A stretch of 64,000 bases of DNA, from the NCBI GenBank assembly GCA_934096105.1, contig CAKOLH010000003.1, positions 16,735 through 80,734 on the forward strand, in the 5' to 3' direction. This document shows, piece after piece, positions 8,329 through 17,122 of the stretch. The notes under the pieces are model-generated. The model saw only the letters and a list, made by a program, of their open reading frames with translations. It ran no database searches and was not told the origin of the DNA. Position 1 is the stretch's first letter. Every line of letters begins with the position of its first letter. This DNA comes from an uncultured Bacilli bacterium (GTDB taxonomy: Bacteria; Bacillota_I; Bacilli_A; RF39; UBA660). The translations under genes were made by a program, and so were the position numbers.

Positions 8329-8643
8329 ATGGACACATGGCAATATATAGTAATAGTGGCAATTCTATTAATAATTGCACTAGCTATAGTTAAAATGAAT
8401 AAGAAAGATGTTAAATTAGAGTTTAATAAATTAGTAGATTTACTTGGAGGAAAAGACAATATCTTAGATACTGAAGTTGATATGTCAAGATTTAAAGTAA
8501 CTCTAAAAGATATAACAAAAGCTAATAAAGAGGGTATCATTAAACTAGGAGCAAAAGGCGTTGTGGAAATAGATGATCAGCTAAAAATAATTTTAGGAAC
8601 TGATGCCAAAAAGATAAAAAAATATATTGATGAATTAAAATAA
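8329..8643 (+). CDS. Membrane-anchored EIIB-like (glucose PTS type) domain without the phosphorylated Cys
   Basis: 104 residues: one transmembrane helix (about 6-22), then a domain resembling PTS EIIB of the glucose/glucoside type (LLGGKDNI, RFKVTLKDITKA, GVVEI, IILGTDAKKI). In true EIIB the segment after the first helix reads D-C-x-T-R-L-R-F; here it is EVDMSRFKV, with no cysteine. The protein therefore probably cannot relay phosphate and may be regulatory or structural. It is monocistronic, with its own promoter and a terminator. It cannot be part of a sugar permease by itself. Confidence 0.65.
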   Translation: MDTWQYIVIVAILLIIALAIVKMNKKDVKLEFNKLVDLLGGKDNILDTEVDMSRFKVTLKDITKANKEGIIKLGAKGVVEIDDQLKIILGTDAKKIKKYIDELK

Positions 8644-8675
8644 AGAGCAAATTTTTACAAAAAGCTCTTTTTTTT
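8642..8675 (+). terminator. Intrinsic terminator
   Basis: AAGAGC pairs with GCTCTT across a 15-nt loop, followed by eight T. Confidence 0.8.
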
Positions 8676-8682
8676 GACATTA

Positions 8683-8700
8683 TTCGACAAAATTCGACAA
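8683..8700 (+). promoter_or_regulatory. Tandem Spo0A-type boxes
   Basis: TTCGACAA occurs twice, at 8683-8690 and 8693-8700, exactly one helical turn apart. Its complement TTGTCGAA equals the Spo0A box core TGTCGAA. The boxes lie about 10 bp before a TATAAT (8711-8716) and about 40 bp before the start of the sensor kinase gene. Spo0A binding is inferred. Confidence 0.55.
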
Positions 8701-8737
8701 AAATAAAATGTATAATCTTTTTAGAGAGAAGGATATT

Positions 8738-9973
8738 ATGAACATAGAAATTTTTGAAGATATAATTTTAAATACAGTATTAATTGTTTTTCCAATATTA
8801 GTGTACCTAGTTTTAGTCTGTTATAAAAATGATATTAATAAAAATTATAATAATTTATTACTAAGCATAGCACTAATTAGTTCACTCTACTTGTGTCTTA
8901 GATTTGGAATAATAGATGGAAATAGTAAGGTACTATTGTTTTGCAACATACCAATAGTAATAGCATTAATGAAAAAGAAACCATTACTAGCGATTCTTTT
9001 GGCATTAGCAAATATTTTATATTGTTTCTTTTTATATAAAAACATTTATTTAATAGTAACTATAAAGTACATAACTTATTTTATATTATATATGTGCGCA
9101 CAGAAAAGAAAACTAAGTACAGAAAGTTTTATTCTTTCAATTGCGGTTCTTCAAGGTTTCTTTTTGTCTTTTGAATACTTTTTTAAAGATTTAAATTTAA
9201 CACTAAATAGTTTTGTAGAATTAATAACATTAGTATTTATATATTATTTTATTTCGTTTGCAATTCTATATATATTCAAAATAATAGAAAAAGTAAGAGA
9301 GTTAAACAAATCGATAGAACTATTAGAAAAGGATAAAATAATAAAAGAATCACTATTTAAATTAACGCATGAAATAAAAAATCCCCTTGCAGTTATCAAA
9401 GGCTACCTAGATATGTTCAATATAGATAATAAAGAAAAGTCATTAAAATATTTAAATATTATACGTGAAGAAGCCAATCGTAGTTTAAATATAATAACAG
9501 ACTTCCTGGAATTTAATAAAATCAAAATAGTTAAAACTGAAATAGATTTAAATCTTCTTCTTGAAGATGTTTATGATTCATTCAAAATAATTTTAAACAA
9601 GAAAAATATTAAATTAATTTATAATGATAGAGAAGATGAAGAAATATATTTTGAAGGAGATTATGAAAGATTAAAACAAGTATTAATAAATGTATTAAAA
9701 AATAGTGTTGAAGCAATAGAGGGTAAAGGAAAAGTAGAAATATCAAGTAATATTTATAAAAAACACATTGACATTATTGTTGAAGATGATGGCGTAGGAA
9801 TGAGCGAAGAAACTCTAAAGCAAATAAAATCAATGTTTTTCACCACAAAATCAAATGGCAGTGGTCTTGGAGTATGCTTATCTAATGAAATAGTAAAAGC
9901 TCATAATGGCGAGTTAATATATACATCAAAAGAGGGAGTAGGAACAAAAGTAACAATAAGATTACCAAAATAG
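8738..9973 (+). CDS. Membrane sensor histidine kinase, sporulation-kinase (KinB-like) type
   Basis: 411 residues: about six N-terminal membrane helices (to about residue 185), a short coiled linker, then a HisKA domain with the phosphoacceptor LTHEIKNPLAVIKGY (His211) and an HATPase domain with NVLKNSVEAI, EDDGVGM and GSGLGVCLSNEIV. This layout matches KinB/KinD-type kinases that feed the Spo0A phosphorelay. The ATG at 8738 is chosen because GAAGGAT precedes it; an upstream in-frame ATG at 8708 overlaps the -10 element. No response regulator is adjacent, as expected for a phosphorelay kinase. The two Spo0A boxes upstream suggest feedback control. Confidence 0.75.
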   Translation: MNIEIFEDIILNTVLIVFPILVYLVLVCYKNDINKNYNNLLLSIALISSLYLCLRFGIIDGNSKVLLFCNIPIVIALMKKKPLLAILLALANILYCFFLYKNIYLIVTIKYITYFILYMCAQKRKLSTESFILSIAVLQGFFLSFEYFFKDLNLTLNSFVELITLVFIYYFISFAILYIFKIIEKVRELNKSIELLEKDKIIKESLFKLTHEIKNPLAVIKGYLDMFNIDNKEKSLKYLNIIREEANRSLNIITDFLEFNKIKIVKTEIDLNLLLEDVYDSFKIILNKKNIKLIYNDREDEEIYFEGDYERLKQVLINVLKNSVEAIEGKGKVEISSNIYKKHIDIIVEDDGVGMSEETLKQIKSMFFTTKSNGSGLGVCLSNEIVKAHNGELIYTSKEGVGTKVTIRLPK

Positions 9974-10037
9974 TAATCTTTTTACTTTAATTAATAGCTA
10001 ATATTTGGTATAATATATATCTAGAGGAGAATGAACT

Positions 10038-10301
10038 ATGGAAGATATATTTATAAAAAATTTACCATTTATTGATTTACATGGTTATGATATAGAGTCA
10101 GCTAGAGTAGCAACAAATGATTTTATTAATGATAATATAATACTAAGAAATAAAAAAATACTAATAATACATGGAAAGGGAAAAGGACTAGTTAAGTCCT
10201 CAGTACATGAGACACTCTCTAAAAGAAAAGAAGTATCAAGGTATTATACTGATGGACTAAATGATGGCTGCACAATAGTACATCTAAATATTGACAACTA
10301 G
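10038..10301 (+). CDS. Small MutS-related (Smr) domain protein
   Basis: 87 residues consisting only of an Smr domain: IDLHGYDIESA at the N terminus (the DLHG motif) and IIHGKGKGLVKSSV in the middle (the HGKG motif), both diagnostic for this nicking-nuclease/RNA-binding fold. It stands alone, without the MutS2 ATPase. Some stand-alone Smr proteins act in ribosome rescue or RNA cleavage; which applies here is unknown. GAGGAG provides the ribosome binding site. The promoter of the next gene begins inside its last codons. Confidence 0.85.
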   Translation: MEDIFIKNLPFIDLHGYDIESARVATNDFINDNIILRNKKILIIHGKGKGLVKSSVHETLSKRKEVSRYYTDGLNDGCTIVHLNIDN

Positions 10302-10319
10302 CTAGTCGTATGCTATAAT
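10291..10319 (+). promoter_or_regulatory. Consensus SigmaA promoter
   Basis: TTGACA at 10291-10296, a 17-bp spacer and TATAAT at 10314-10319: a perfect consensus, overlapping the Smr gene end and driving the small membrane protein and the surface protein that follow. Confidence 0.85.
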
Positions 10320-10346
10320 AGGAAGCAATTTTAGGGAAGGTATTGT

Positions 10347-10466
10347 ATGCTTGACAATAAGATTATTAAACTAGTAAAAGAAATAAGCACGCTAGCACGG
10401 CAAATAGTACTGATAATCATTCTCATAATAATATTTTTAATTATATTATTCATTGAAGCAATATAA
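10347..10466 (+). CDS. 39-residue single-helix membrane protein
   Basis: A short gene behind a perfect promoter. GGGAAGG stands upstream of the ATG at 10347. The product has a polar N terminus (MLDNKIIKLVKEIS) and one strongly hydrophobic helix rich in Ile (residues 20-36). It is followed 21 bp later by a second membrane-anchored protein gene, probably in the same transcript. I do not recognise a family. The evidence for it being real is the promoter, ribosome binding site and clean membrane helix. Confidence 0.6.
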   Translation: MLDNKIIKLVKEISTLARQIVLIIILIIIFLIILFIEAI

Positions 10467-10487
10467 TTCCAAAGGGAGGTTTTAGTT

Positions 10488-11624
10488 ATGGAAGATGAAA
10501 AGAAAATAAATTGGTTAAGTCTATTTATTAAAATTGTAATAGCATTTGCTTTTATATTAATAATTGTTTGGTTAGTATCAAAGCTAATAAATAGAAATAA
10601 GTTATCTGATACATTTAAAAACAATATCAATAATATGGAAACAGTAGCAGTTAAATATTTTAAAGATGTAGATTTACCTATTAAACAAGGAGAGAGTATT
10701 AAAATAACACTTGGTGAAATGATAGAAAAAGAATTAATCGTATCTGTTAAAACAAGTGAAGGTGGAAAATGCGATACCCAAAATAGTTATTCGAAAATCA
10801 CTAGAAAGAAAGACAACTATGAAGTAGAAACACGATTAGAGTGTGGTAAAGAGAAAAATACTATTACCAGAAAGTTCAGCTTTAAAGATTGCAAAAATTG
10901 CACTACTGATACTAAAAACAATGATACTAAGAATAATGATACAAAAAATAATAATACAAATAGTAATAATAGTAATAGTAATACAAGTACTGGAGTTACC
11001 TACTATGAATATGTAAAAGAATGGACAACATATACTAAGTGGATGAAAGGTAATAAGACAGGAGATAATATTGAAAATAAATATGAATACTATGGTACTG
11101 ATGAAAAAACATATTACTCATTAGGAATAATAAATAAAAAAGATATCAAAGATAATACCATTGAATATAGATTAAAATTAAATAATGTACCAAATAGTAA
11201 ATATTATTTCACTACTATTAAAGAATCGTCTTATTATAATGATGAAAAAGAATTTACTACTGATAAGAATGTATCAATGGTAAAAGAAAGTAATTTAACT
11301 ATAGATAATATTGGAGAATATTCATTAAAAGAAAATAACTTTACTTATAAGTTAACACCATATTACTATAAAGGAAACTTCTACGTAAATGTAAAAATAA
11401 ATATAAAATCACTAGAGGGCATTAAAACTATTAAAGATAAGTACTTAGTTCCAATTAAAGTTAATGTAAAGTTTAATTCAGGAGACATAGTAACAACTAA
11501 GCCTGAAGGAAGTTACGATACAATTGCTTATTATAGATATATTCAAAAAAACAGAGATGTAATTTGGTCAGCAGATAATTATGTTGAAGGGTATACTAAA
11601 ACAGGAAATACTAAAGTACAATAA
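10488..11624 (+). CDS. Membrane-anchored surface protein of unknown function
   Basis: 378 residues. A cytoplasmic N terminus is followed by one membrane helix (about 10-30), an extracellular region with four Cys (GGKCD, RLECGK, FKDCKNC) around residues 85-140, an Asn/Thr-rich linker made of TKNND repeats (about 145-167), and a C-terminal beta-rich domain with many Tyr and Thr. AAAGGGAGG precedes the ATG. The repeat linker would space the distal domain from the membrane. Not recognised; possibly a wall or envelope-associated protein. Confidence 0.7.
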   Translation: MEDEKKINWLSLFIKIVIAFAFILIIVWLVSKLINRNKLSDTFKNNINNMETVAVKYFKDVDLPIKQGESIKITLGEMIEKELIVSVKTSEGGKCDTQNSYSKITRKKDNYEVETRLECGKEKNTITRKFSFKDCKNCTTDTKNNDTKNNDTKNNNTNSNNSNSNTSTGVTYYEYVKEWTTYTKWMKGNKTGDNIENKYEYYGTDEKTYYSLGIINKKDIKDNTIEYRLKLNNVPNSKYYFTTIKESSYYNDEKEFTTDKNVSMVKESNLTIDNIGEYSLKENNFTYKLTPYYYKGNFYVNVKINIKSLEGIKTIKDKYLVPIKVNVKFNSGDIVTTKPEGSYDTIAYYRYIQKNRDVIWSADNYVEGYTKTGNTKVQ

Positions 11625-11650
11625 AAAAGTTAGCATTAGCTAGCTTTTTT
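11623..11650. terminator. Bidirectional terminator between the surface protein gene and clpP
   Basis: A6 plus GTTAGC pairs with GCTAGC plus T6 across a 4-nt loop (one G-T pair). The A and T runs serve both convergent genes; the clpP stop lies inside it. Confidence 0.8.
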
Positions 11651-12217
11651 TAATATCTTGTCAACAATACCATAATTTAGTGCTTCATCGCTATCCATAA
11701 AATAATCTCTTTCTGTATCATTGTCAATAATATCGATATCTTTACCAGTGTTATCAGAAAGAATCTTATTAAGTTTTTTCTTTAATTTTAATATTCTTTC
11801 AGCAGCTATTTTAATTTCAGTTGCCTGTCCTTGCGCTCCTCCCAGAGGCTGATGAATCATAACTTCTGCATTAGGAAGAATATATCTCTTACCTTTTTCT
11901 CCCGAAGATAATAGAAATGCCGCCATTGAAGCTGCCATTCCCACACATATTGTGGATACATCACTTTTAATAAAGTTCATTGTATCATATATAGCCATAC
12001 CTGCTGTAATAACCCCACCAGGAGAATTAATATATAGACTAATATCATCATTATTCAAACTATCCAAATATAGTAGTTGTGCCACCACTACATTAGAGCT
12101 ATTATCAGTAATTTCACCATTTAATATAATAATTCTATCTTTAAGTAATCTAGAATAGATATCATAAGCCCTTTCTCCCATTTCATTCTTTTCAATAATA
12201 GTTGGAACTAAGTTCAT
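11636..12217 (-). CDS. clpP: ATP-dependent Clp protease proteolytic subunit
   Basis: 193 residues, normal ClpP length. The catalytic triad is complete: Ser97 in GMAASMAA, His122 in MIHQPLGG and Asp171 in NDTERDYF. ClpP forms the tetradecameric degradation chamber for ClpX/ClpC. The start is ATG at 12217 with AGGTGAT in front; an in-frame GTG at 12226 lies inside that ribosome binding site. It is transcribed alone on the minus strand. No CtsR or CIRCE-type operator was noticed upstream. Confidence 0.97.
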   Translation of the reverse strand: MNLVPTIIEKNEMGERAYDIYSRLLKDRIIILNGEITDNSSNVVVAQLLYLDSLNNDDISLYINSPGGVITAGMAIYDTMNFIKSDVSTICVGMAASMAAFLLSSGEKGKRYILPNAEVMIHQPLGGAQGQATEIKIAAERILKLKKKLNKILSDNTGKDIDIIDNDTERDYFMDSDEALNYGIVDKILKKAS

Positions 12218-12331
12218 ATTTATCACCTACAAATAGTATAATATATAATGTAGGTTAATATACCAAAAAAAGTATGACAAAAAATGCACTTATATGGTAT
12301 AATTAAATTATAAGATAGAAGGAGGAAGTAC

Positions 12332-13984
12332 ATGCAAACAATAATAATAACATTAAATAACGGGAAAAAAGAAGAATATGTAAAGGGTATAAAAGTAAAA
12401 GAAATATTAAATAAAATGTCTAGAGAAGAAAGAGAAGATGCCATATTAATAAAGTATAACAATAAAAAGGTAGATTTAGAAACAGAACTTAAAAAAAACG
12501 GCACATTACAAATATATGATATAAATACTCTTGAAGGAAATAGAATTTATGAAAGAGGGCTATTATATATTTTTATCTATGTTACTAATAATGTTCTAGG
12601 AAAAGATACTAAAGTAATAGTAAAGCATTCTATTGATAAAGGAATATTCTGCAAGATAGATAAAAAAATAGAAGATAAAGATGTATTAGAAATAAAAAAA
12701 CAAATGAAAGAACTAGCAGCTAAAAACATTCCATTTACCAGAATGGATACAACCAAGTATGAAGCAATAGAATACTTTAAGAGTATCAAAAGAGAAGACA
12801 AAGCCAAAACACTATTTTATGATCCATCAAAATATGTATCATTATATAAACTAGATGAAAATTATAATTATATAATAGGAGATCTTCCATCATCAACAGG
12901 AGTATTTAAATATTTTGATTTATCATTAATAAAAGATAAAGGAATAGTAGTACGCTTTCCATCAATATATGATAATAAAAAAGTAAAAAGATATACACAT
13001 CATGCCAACTATTTCAATACCCTTGAAGAATATTCCACATGGGGTAATAACTTAAATATAAATAATATTGGAGAGTTAAATGACTATATAACAAGTAATA
13101 AACCAGCAGATATCATTCAGTTATCAGAAATAATGCAAGACTATAAATTACTTAGTATAGCAGAGCAGATAGTTCTAAATAAAGAAAATTATAAAATAAT
13201 ATTATTATCAGGGCCTTCAAGTTCAGGAAAAACTACTAGTGCTATGAAATTATCATTATATTTAAAAAGTCTAGGACTAAATCCAACTCATTTATCATTA
13301 GATGATTACTTCCATGAAAGAGCAGAAACTCCACTAGGAGAGGATGGTAAACCAGACTTTGAATCAATAACAGCGGTAGATATAAAGTTATTTGATAGTC
13401 AAATAAGTAAATTACTAAAAGGTACAAAGGTTGTAGTTCCAACATTTAATTTTATTGATGGCAAAAAAGAGTATAAAAGAACTGTTCAGCTAAAAGAAAA
13501 TGACATCTTAATAATCGAAGGATTACATGCTTTAAATGAAGAATTATTAACCAATATTCCAAAGAAAAAGAAATTTAAAATATATGTAAGTCCATTAACT
13601 TATTTAAATATAGATAACGATAATAGAATAAGTATGACAGATATAAGATTATTAAGAAGAATGGTAAGAGATAATAGAACAAGAGGATACTCTCCATCAG
13701 TAACACTTGGTACTTGGATGAAAGTTAGAAGTGGTGAAGAGAAACATGTTTTCCCATATCAAGATAATGCAGATGCTTTATTTAATACCAGTCTAGCCTA
13801 TGAACTATCAGTCCTAAAAACATATGCAGAGCCATTATTATTTTCCATAAAAGAAGATGATCCAGAATATCAAACAGCTCAAAGATTAATAGAACTGTTA
13901 AAATTTGTTTTACCAATTCCAAGTGAAACAGTACCAAAAACATCAATATTAAGAGAATTTATTGGAGATAGTTATTTTGAATAA
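12332..13984 (+). CDS. TGS-domain uridine kinase-like nucleoside kinase
   Basis: 550 residues. The N terminus resembles the TGS and second additional domains of threonyl-tRNA synthetase (residues 1-60, then to about 220), and the C-terminal half is a uridine kinase/phosphoribulokinase P-loop domain with LLSGPSSSGKTTSA near residue 290 and a DDYFHERAETP lid region. Such fusions are widespread in Firmicutes and are annotated as nucleoside kinases. The substrate is probably uridine or another nucleoside (inference). GAAGGAGG gives a strong start and TATAAT lies at 12297-12302. Confidence 0.85.
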   Translation: MQTIIITLNNGKKEEYVKGIKVKEILNKMSREEREDAILIKYNNKKVDLETELKKNGTLQIYDINTLEGNRIYERGLLYIFIYVTNNVLGKDTKVIVKHSIDKGIFCKIDKKIEDKDVLEIKKQMKELAAKNIPFTRMDTTKYEAIEYFKSIKREDKAKTLFYDPSKYVSLYKLDENYNYIIGDLPSSTGVFKYFDLSLIKDKGIVVRFPSIYDNKKVKRYTHHANYFNTLEEYSTWGNNLNINNIGELNDYITSNKPADIIQLSEIMQDYKLLSIAEQIVLNKENYKIILLSGPSSSGKTTSAMKLSLYLKSLGLNPTHLSLDDYFHERAETPLGEDGKPDFESITAVDIKLFDSQISKLLKGTKVVVPTFNFIDGKKEYKRTVQLKENDILIIEGLHALNEELLTNIPKKKKFKIYVSPLTYLNIDNDNRISMTDIRLLRRMVRDNRTRGYSPSVTLGTWMKVRSGEEKHVFPYQDNADALFNTSLAYELSVLKTYAEPLLFSIKEDDPEYQTAQRLIELLKFVLPIPSETVPKTSILREFIGDSYFE

Positions 13985-14013
13985 TAAAAAGCATATATAT
14001 TAATAGGTGTAAT

Positions 14014-14676
14014 ATGAATAAATATAAACTATTAATATTAATATGCTTTTTTCTTATAACAATAACTCTTCCCAAAGTAACTGCTAGTGTAAATGGTATG
14101 AATTTGTTAGGTAAAGTAATAGTTTTGGATTCTGGTCATGGCGGTGTTGATGCTGGAGCTACTGGTAATCAGATAATAGAAAAAGATTTAAATCTAATAT
14201 TAACAAAAAAACTAGAAAAAGAGTTAGTCTCTCGTGGAGCCACTGTCTATCTAACAAGAGAGGATGATAAAGACTTATCAACAACTACTGTTAATAGAAA
14301 AAGAAGTGACCTTTATAACAGGGCCAGATACATAAATAAAATATCTCCAGATATGTATATCTCAGTTCATTTAAACTCTGTAACAAATTCATCATGGAGA
14401 GGTCTTCAAGTATTTTATACTACAAAAAATGAAAAAAACAAACTAATCGCCGAAACAATAACCAACCATTTAAAAGAAAGTATATCTAATGTAAGAGAAA
14501 TAAAAAAAGATAATACCTACTATATGTATAAACACATAACATCACCAGGAGTTCTTATTGAAGCAGGCTTTATATCTAATCCAAATGATAGTTATTTATT
14601 GCGTAACAAAGAGTATCAAGATAAATTAATATCATTAATCTCAGATTCCATAGAAATTTATTTTCAAAAAAATTAA
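14014..14676 (+). CDS. cwlD: N-acetylmuramoyl-L-alanine amidase, CwlD-like
   Basis: 220 residues: signal/anchor (1-24), then an Amidase_3 zinc domain. Zinc and catalytic residues are visible: SGHGGVDAGA (His), IEKDLN (Glu), SVHLNS (His) and LIEAGFISN (catalytic Glu). It lacks a wall-binding domain and has the size of CwlD, the mother-cell amidase that makes muramic-delta-lactam in spore cortex. The start has AGGTGT upstream. A vegetative amidase cannot be excluded, but spoIIR and sigK in the window support a spore role. Confidence 0.8.
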   Translation: MNKYKLLILICFFLITITLPKVTASVNGMNLLGKVIVLDSGHGGVDAGATGNQIIEKDLNLILTKKLEKELVSRGATVYLTREDDKDLSTTTVNRKRSDLYNRARYINKISPDMYISVHLNSVTNSSWRGLQVFYTTKNEKNKLIAETITNHLKESISNVREIKKDNTYYMYKHITSPGVLIEAGFISNPNDSYLLRNKEYQDKLISLISDSIEIYFQKN

Positions 14677-14728
14677 AAAACACTTTCAAAAATATCAAAA
14701 ATAGTATATACTCATAATAGGTGATAGT

Positions 14729-15085
14729 ATGCAAAAGATATATCTAAAATATGACGAGTATACACCTCCAGTAGAATGTGATTATGGCTTTATAAAAGAA
14801 ATGTTGTATTTGGGTTTTTTATATCCACTAAAAAAGAAAAACTATAAAATGTATTATATTATGCTCCTAACAGAAGTAGCGGTATCAGCATTAATAATGA
14901 CATTTATACCATTCAAATTAGGTATATTATTAACAATTGCCATGTTATTTTTGATAAATCTTTTATTCGCAGCAAACTATAATATGATAGTAATTGAAGA
15001 TTTACTAAAAAAAGGATATGTACCATTAGATTATACATCATCTAATATATTAATAAAAAAAGGAATATACTTTAAACTACAATAA
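14729..15085 (+). CDS. Small membrane protein, DUF2628-like
   Basis: 118 residues: a soluble N terminus (about 1-40, with YTPPVECDYGFIKEMLYLG), then PLKKKNYKMYYI leading into two hydrophobic helices (about 45-62 and 67-85) and a C-terminal tail ending NILIKKGIYFKLQ. The pattern of GF-x-PLxxKxxY before paired helices recalls DUF2628-type proteins, but the match is weak. AGGTGAT precedes the start. It converges with the phospholipase-like gene. Function unknown. Confidence 0.6.
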   Translation: MQKIYLKYDEYTPPVECDYGFIKEMLYLGFLYPLKKKNYKMYYIMLLTEVAVSALIMTFIPFKLGILLTIAMLFLINLLFAANYNMIVIEDLLKKGYVPLDYTSSNILIKKGIYFKLQ

Positions 15086-15114
15086 TAATTAAATTGTATA
15101 GAGTATATTCTTTT

Positions 15115-16086
15115 TTAATATTTAAAATATTTATATTCCATCTTCAAATCACAGTCCATGCCAGTACCATAATCGAGATTACCAAATAATTTTTCTATTC
15201 TTTTATTATCTATTTTTTTATCATTTAACATCTTATCAATTTCATTGATAATTTTTACAGTCTTAACCAAAGCTATATCGTATAAGTCAAAAAATGAATA
15301 GCTAAACTTTTCACCAGTACATGGGTGCCTCCAGGTATTATTATCAAGGTTCAAATATTCTAAATGACTATTTGGATTAACATGAAAAGATAATTCTTTT
15401 TTTTTAACAACCTTATTACCACATACTGCATCCATAATGGAATAAACGCTCTTTTTTACCCCAAATCTATCATAATTAAATACATGGTAAAACTTCTTCA
15501 TATCCTTTAAACTCTTATAATAAATAGTATTAACATTATCATAGTCATAGACCTCTTTAACAACCTTATCAATAGTATCCTTTAGTTCATCATTAAATTC
15601 GCCAAATTTAAATATCTCATCGAAGACTTTATATTTTCTTGGTATAATATTTTCTCTTTGATAAATAAGATATATATCTGTATAGTATTCGATCTTTTCA
15701 TGCATACCATTATATTTATAAGTATTCTTATCTTTTTCATCATATCTACCAGACATATATATAGTAAAAGGATGAATAGTACTATCAAGAACAAAATGAC
15801 ATATTTGACCATATAAATAAGACATAACCATAACATTATCATTATAATTCATTTTGTTAATATAATTAATTAGTGTAACAAAATGTTTATTAACTAGACT
15901 ATGCTGCATAGAAGTGTTGATTTTATGTACTTCTTTAGCCTTCTTAGAAAGATGAAAATCATAAAAGAAATAAGGGTCTGGTCCTTGTCCAAAGACCTTT
16001 AAATAATTCAAATTAATCTTACTTTTATTTTTAAATTCATTATAAACATCACTAGCAAAATAACTATGTGTTACTGAACTTGGCAT
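15115..16086 (-). CDS. Zinc-dependent phospholipase C-like protein
   Basis: 323 residues with the His/Asp pattern of the zinc-dependent phospholipase C fold: PSSVTHSYFA at the N terminus, GQGPDPYFFYDF, GQICHFVLDSTIHPF and NGMHEKIEYYTD. Together these supply the usual trinuclear metal ligands. There is no signal peptide, so it is probably intracellular, as in many Firmicute homologues. AGGAGGCG is placed correctly for the ATG at 16086. It is divergent from the Abi_2-like gene, sharing a 103-bp intergenic region. The substrate is unknown. Confidence 0.75.
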   Translation of the reverse strand: MPSSVTHSYFASDVYNEFKNKSKINLNYLKVFGQGPDPYFFYDFHLSKKAKEVHKINTSMQHSLVNKHFVTLINYINKMNYNDNVMVMSYLYGQICHFVLDSTIHPFTIYMSGRYDEKDKNTYKYNGMHEKIEYYTDIYLIYQRENIIPRKYKVFDEIFKFGEFNDELKDTIDKVVKEVYDYDNVNTIYYKSLKDMKKFYHVFNYDRFGVKKSVYSIMDAVCGNKVVKKKELSFHVNPNSHLEYLNLDNNTWRHPCTGEKFSYSFFDLYDIALVKTVKIINEIDKMLNDKKIDNKRIEKLFGNLDYGTGMDCDLKMEYKYFKY

Positions 16087-16189
16087 TTTATCGCCTCCTA
16101 AATAATTATATCATTTTTTCTCAAAAATATATACCAATTTTTCCAAATCTATGATATACTTTATTACAGAATAATGGGGATGAGTACAA

Positions 16190-17116
16190 ATGGAAAAAAA
16201 TTTTAAAACAATAGATGAACAAATTGAAATACTGAAAGAAAAAAATCTCATAATTGAAGATGAAGAAACAGCTAAAGAAATATTGCTGAGAGAAAATTAC
16301 TTCTTTTTAATGGGATATCGCCATGTATTTATGATTTCTTCTAAAGAAAGAAAATTTATCCCGGGTACAACATTTACAGAAGTTTACTCATTATTCACAT
16401 TTGATAGGAATTTTAGAAATATAATATTTAAAAATGTTTTAGTTATCGAAAACCAATTGAAATCCGTTCTATCGTATCAACTATCTAAAAAATATGGTTA
16501 TAAAGAGAAAGACTACTTAAATCCTAAAAATTTTACAAATGACCATAGCAAATCGCGAAGAGTGCACGATTTAATAGATAAAATGAAAAGACAAATAAGA
16601 ATAAATGTTGGTACTCATGCTGCCACTATGCACTATATGAATAATTATGGATATATACCAATGTGGGTATTAGTAAAAGTATTGTCATTTGGTATTGTTT
16701 GTGAACTATATACAATATTAAAAGAAGAAGATAAAATAGAAATAGCGGAAGTATTTAATACTACGCCATCAGTCCTTGAGGATATTCTAGTAATATTATC
16801 TAACTATCGTAATCTATGTGCTCACGAAGATATTGTCTTTGAGCATCGCACTGAAAGAGTAATACCGGATACTGAATATCATGAATATATGAACATACCA
16901 AAGATGGATGGCGAATACATTTATGGTAAGAATGACTTATTCGCAGTAATAATTATCTTTAAAATACTACTTAATGAAAGTAATTTTAGACTGATGATGA
17001 AAGAAGTAGAATATGAGATAGAATTACTAGATGGCAGAATAGATATTATACCAATAAATAAAATATTAGATAGAATGGGATTCCCAAAAGATTACATGGA
17101 AATAATAGGAAGGTGA
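16190..17116 (+). CDS. Abi_2 (AbiD/AbiF) family protein with HEPN-type RxxxxH motif
   Basis: 308 residues matching the Abi_2 layout: N-terminal TIDEQIEILKEKNLII, LRENYFFLMGYR, FDRNFRNIIFKNVLVIENQLKS, and the YRNLCAHED motif, in which Arg207 and His212 form the RxxxxH catalytic pair of HEPN ribonucleases. Family members cause abortive infection or act as RNase toxins. It lies 6 bp before htrA, apparently in the same transcript, which is not a defence island setting. No obvious small RNA or partner antitoxin was seen in the 103-bp upstream gap. Start supported by GGGGATGAG. Confidence 0.8.
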   Translation: MEKNFKTIDEQIEILKEKNLIIEDEETAKEILLRENYFFLMGYRHVFMISSKERKFIPGTTFTEVYSLFTFDRNFRNIIFKNVLVIENQLKSVLSYQLSKKYGYKEKDYLNPKNFTNDHSKSRRVHDLIDKMKRQIRINVGTHAATMHYMNNYGYIPMWVLVKVLSFGIVCELYTILKEEDKIEIAEVFNTTPSVLEDILVILSNYRNLCAHEDIVFEHRTERVIPDTEYHEYMNIPKMDGEYIYGKNDLFAVIIIFKILLNESNFRLMMKEVEYEIELLDGRIDIIPINKILDRMGFPKDYMEIIGR

Positions 17117-17122
17117 TAATAA

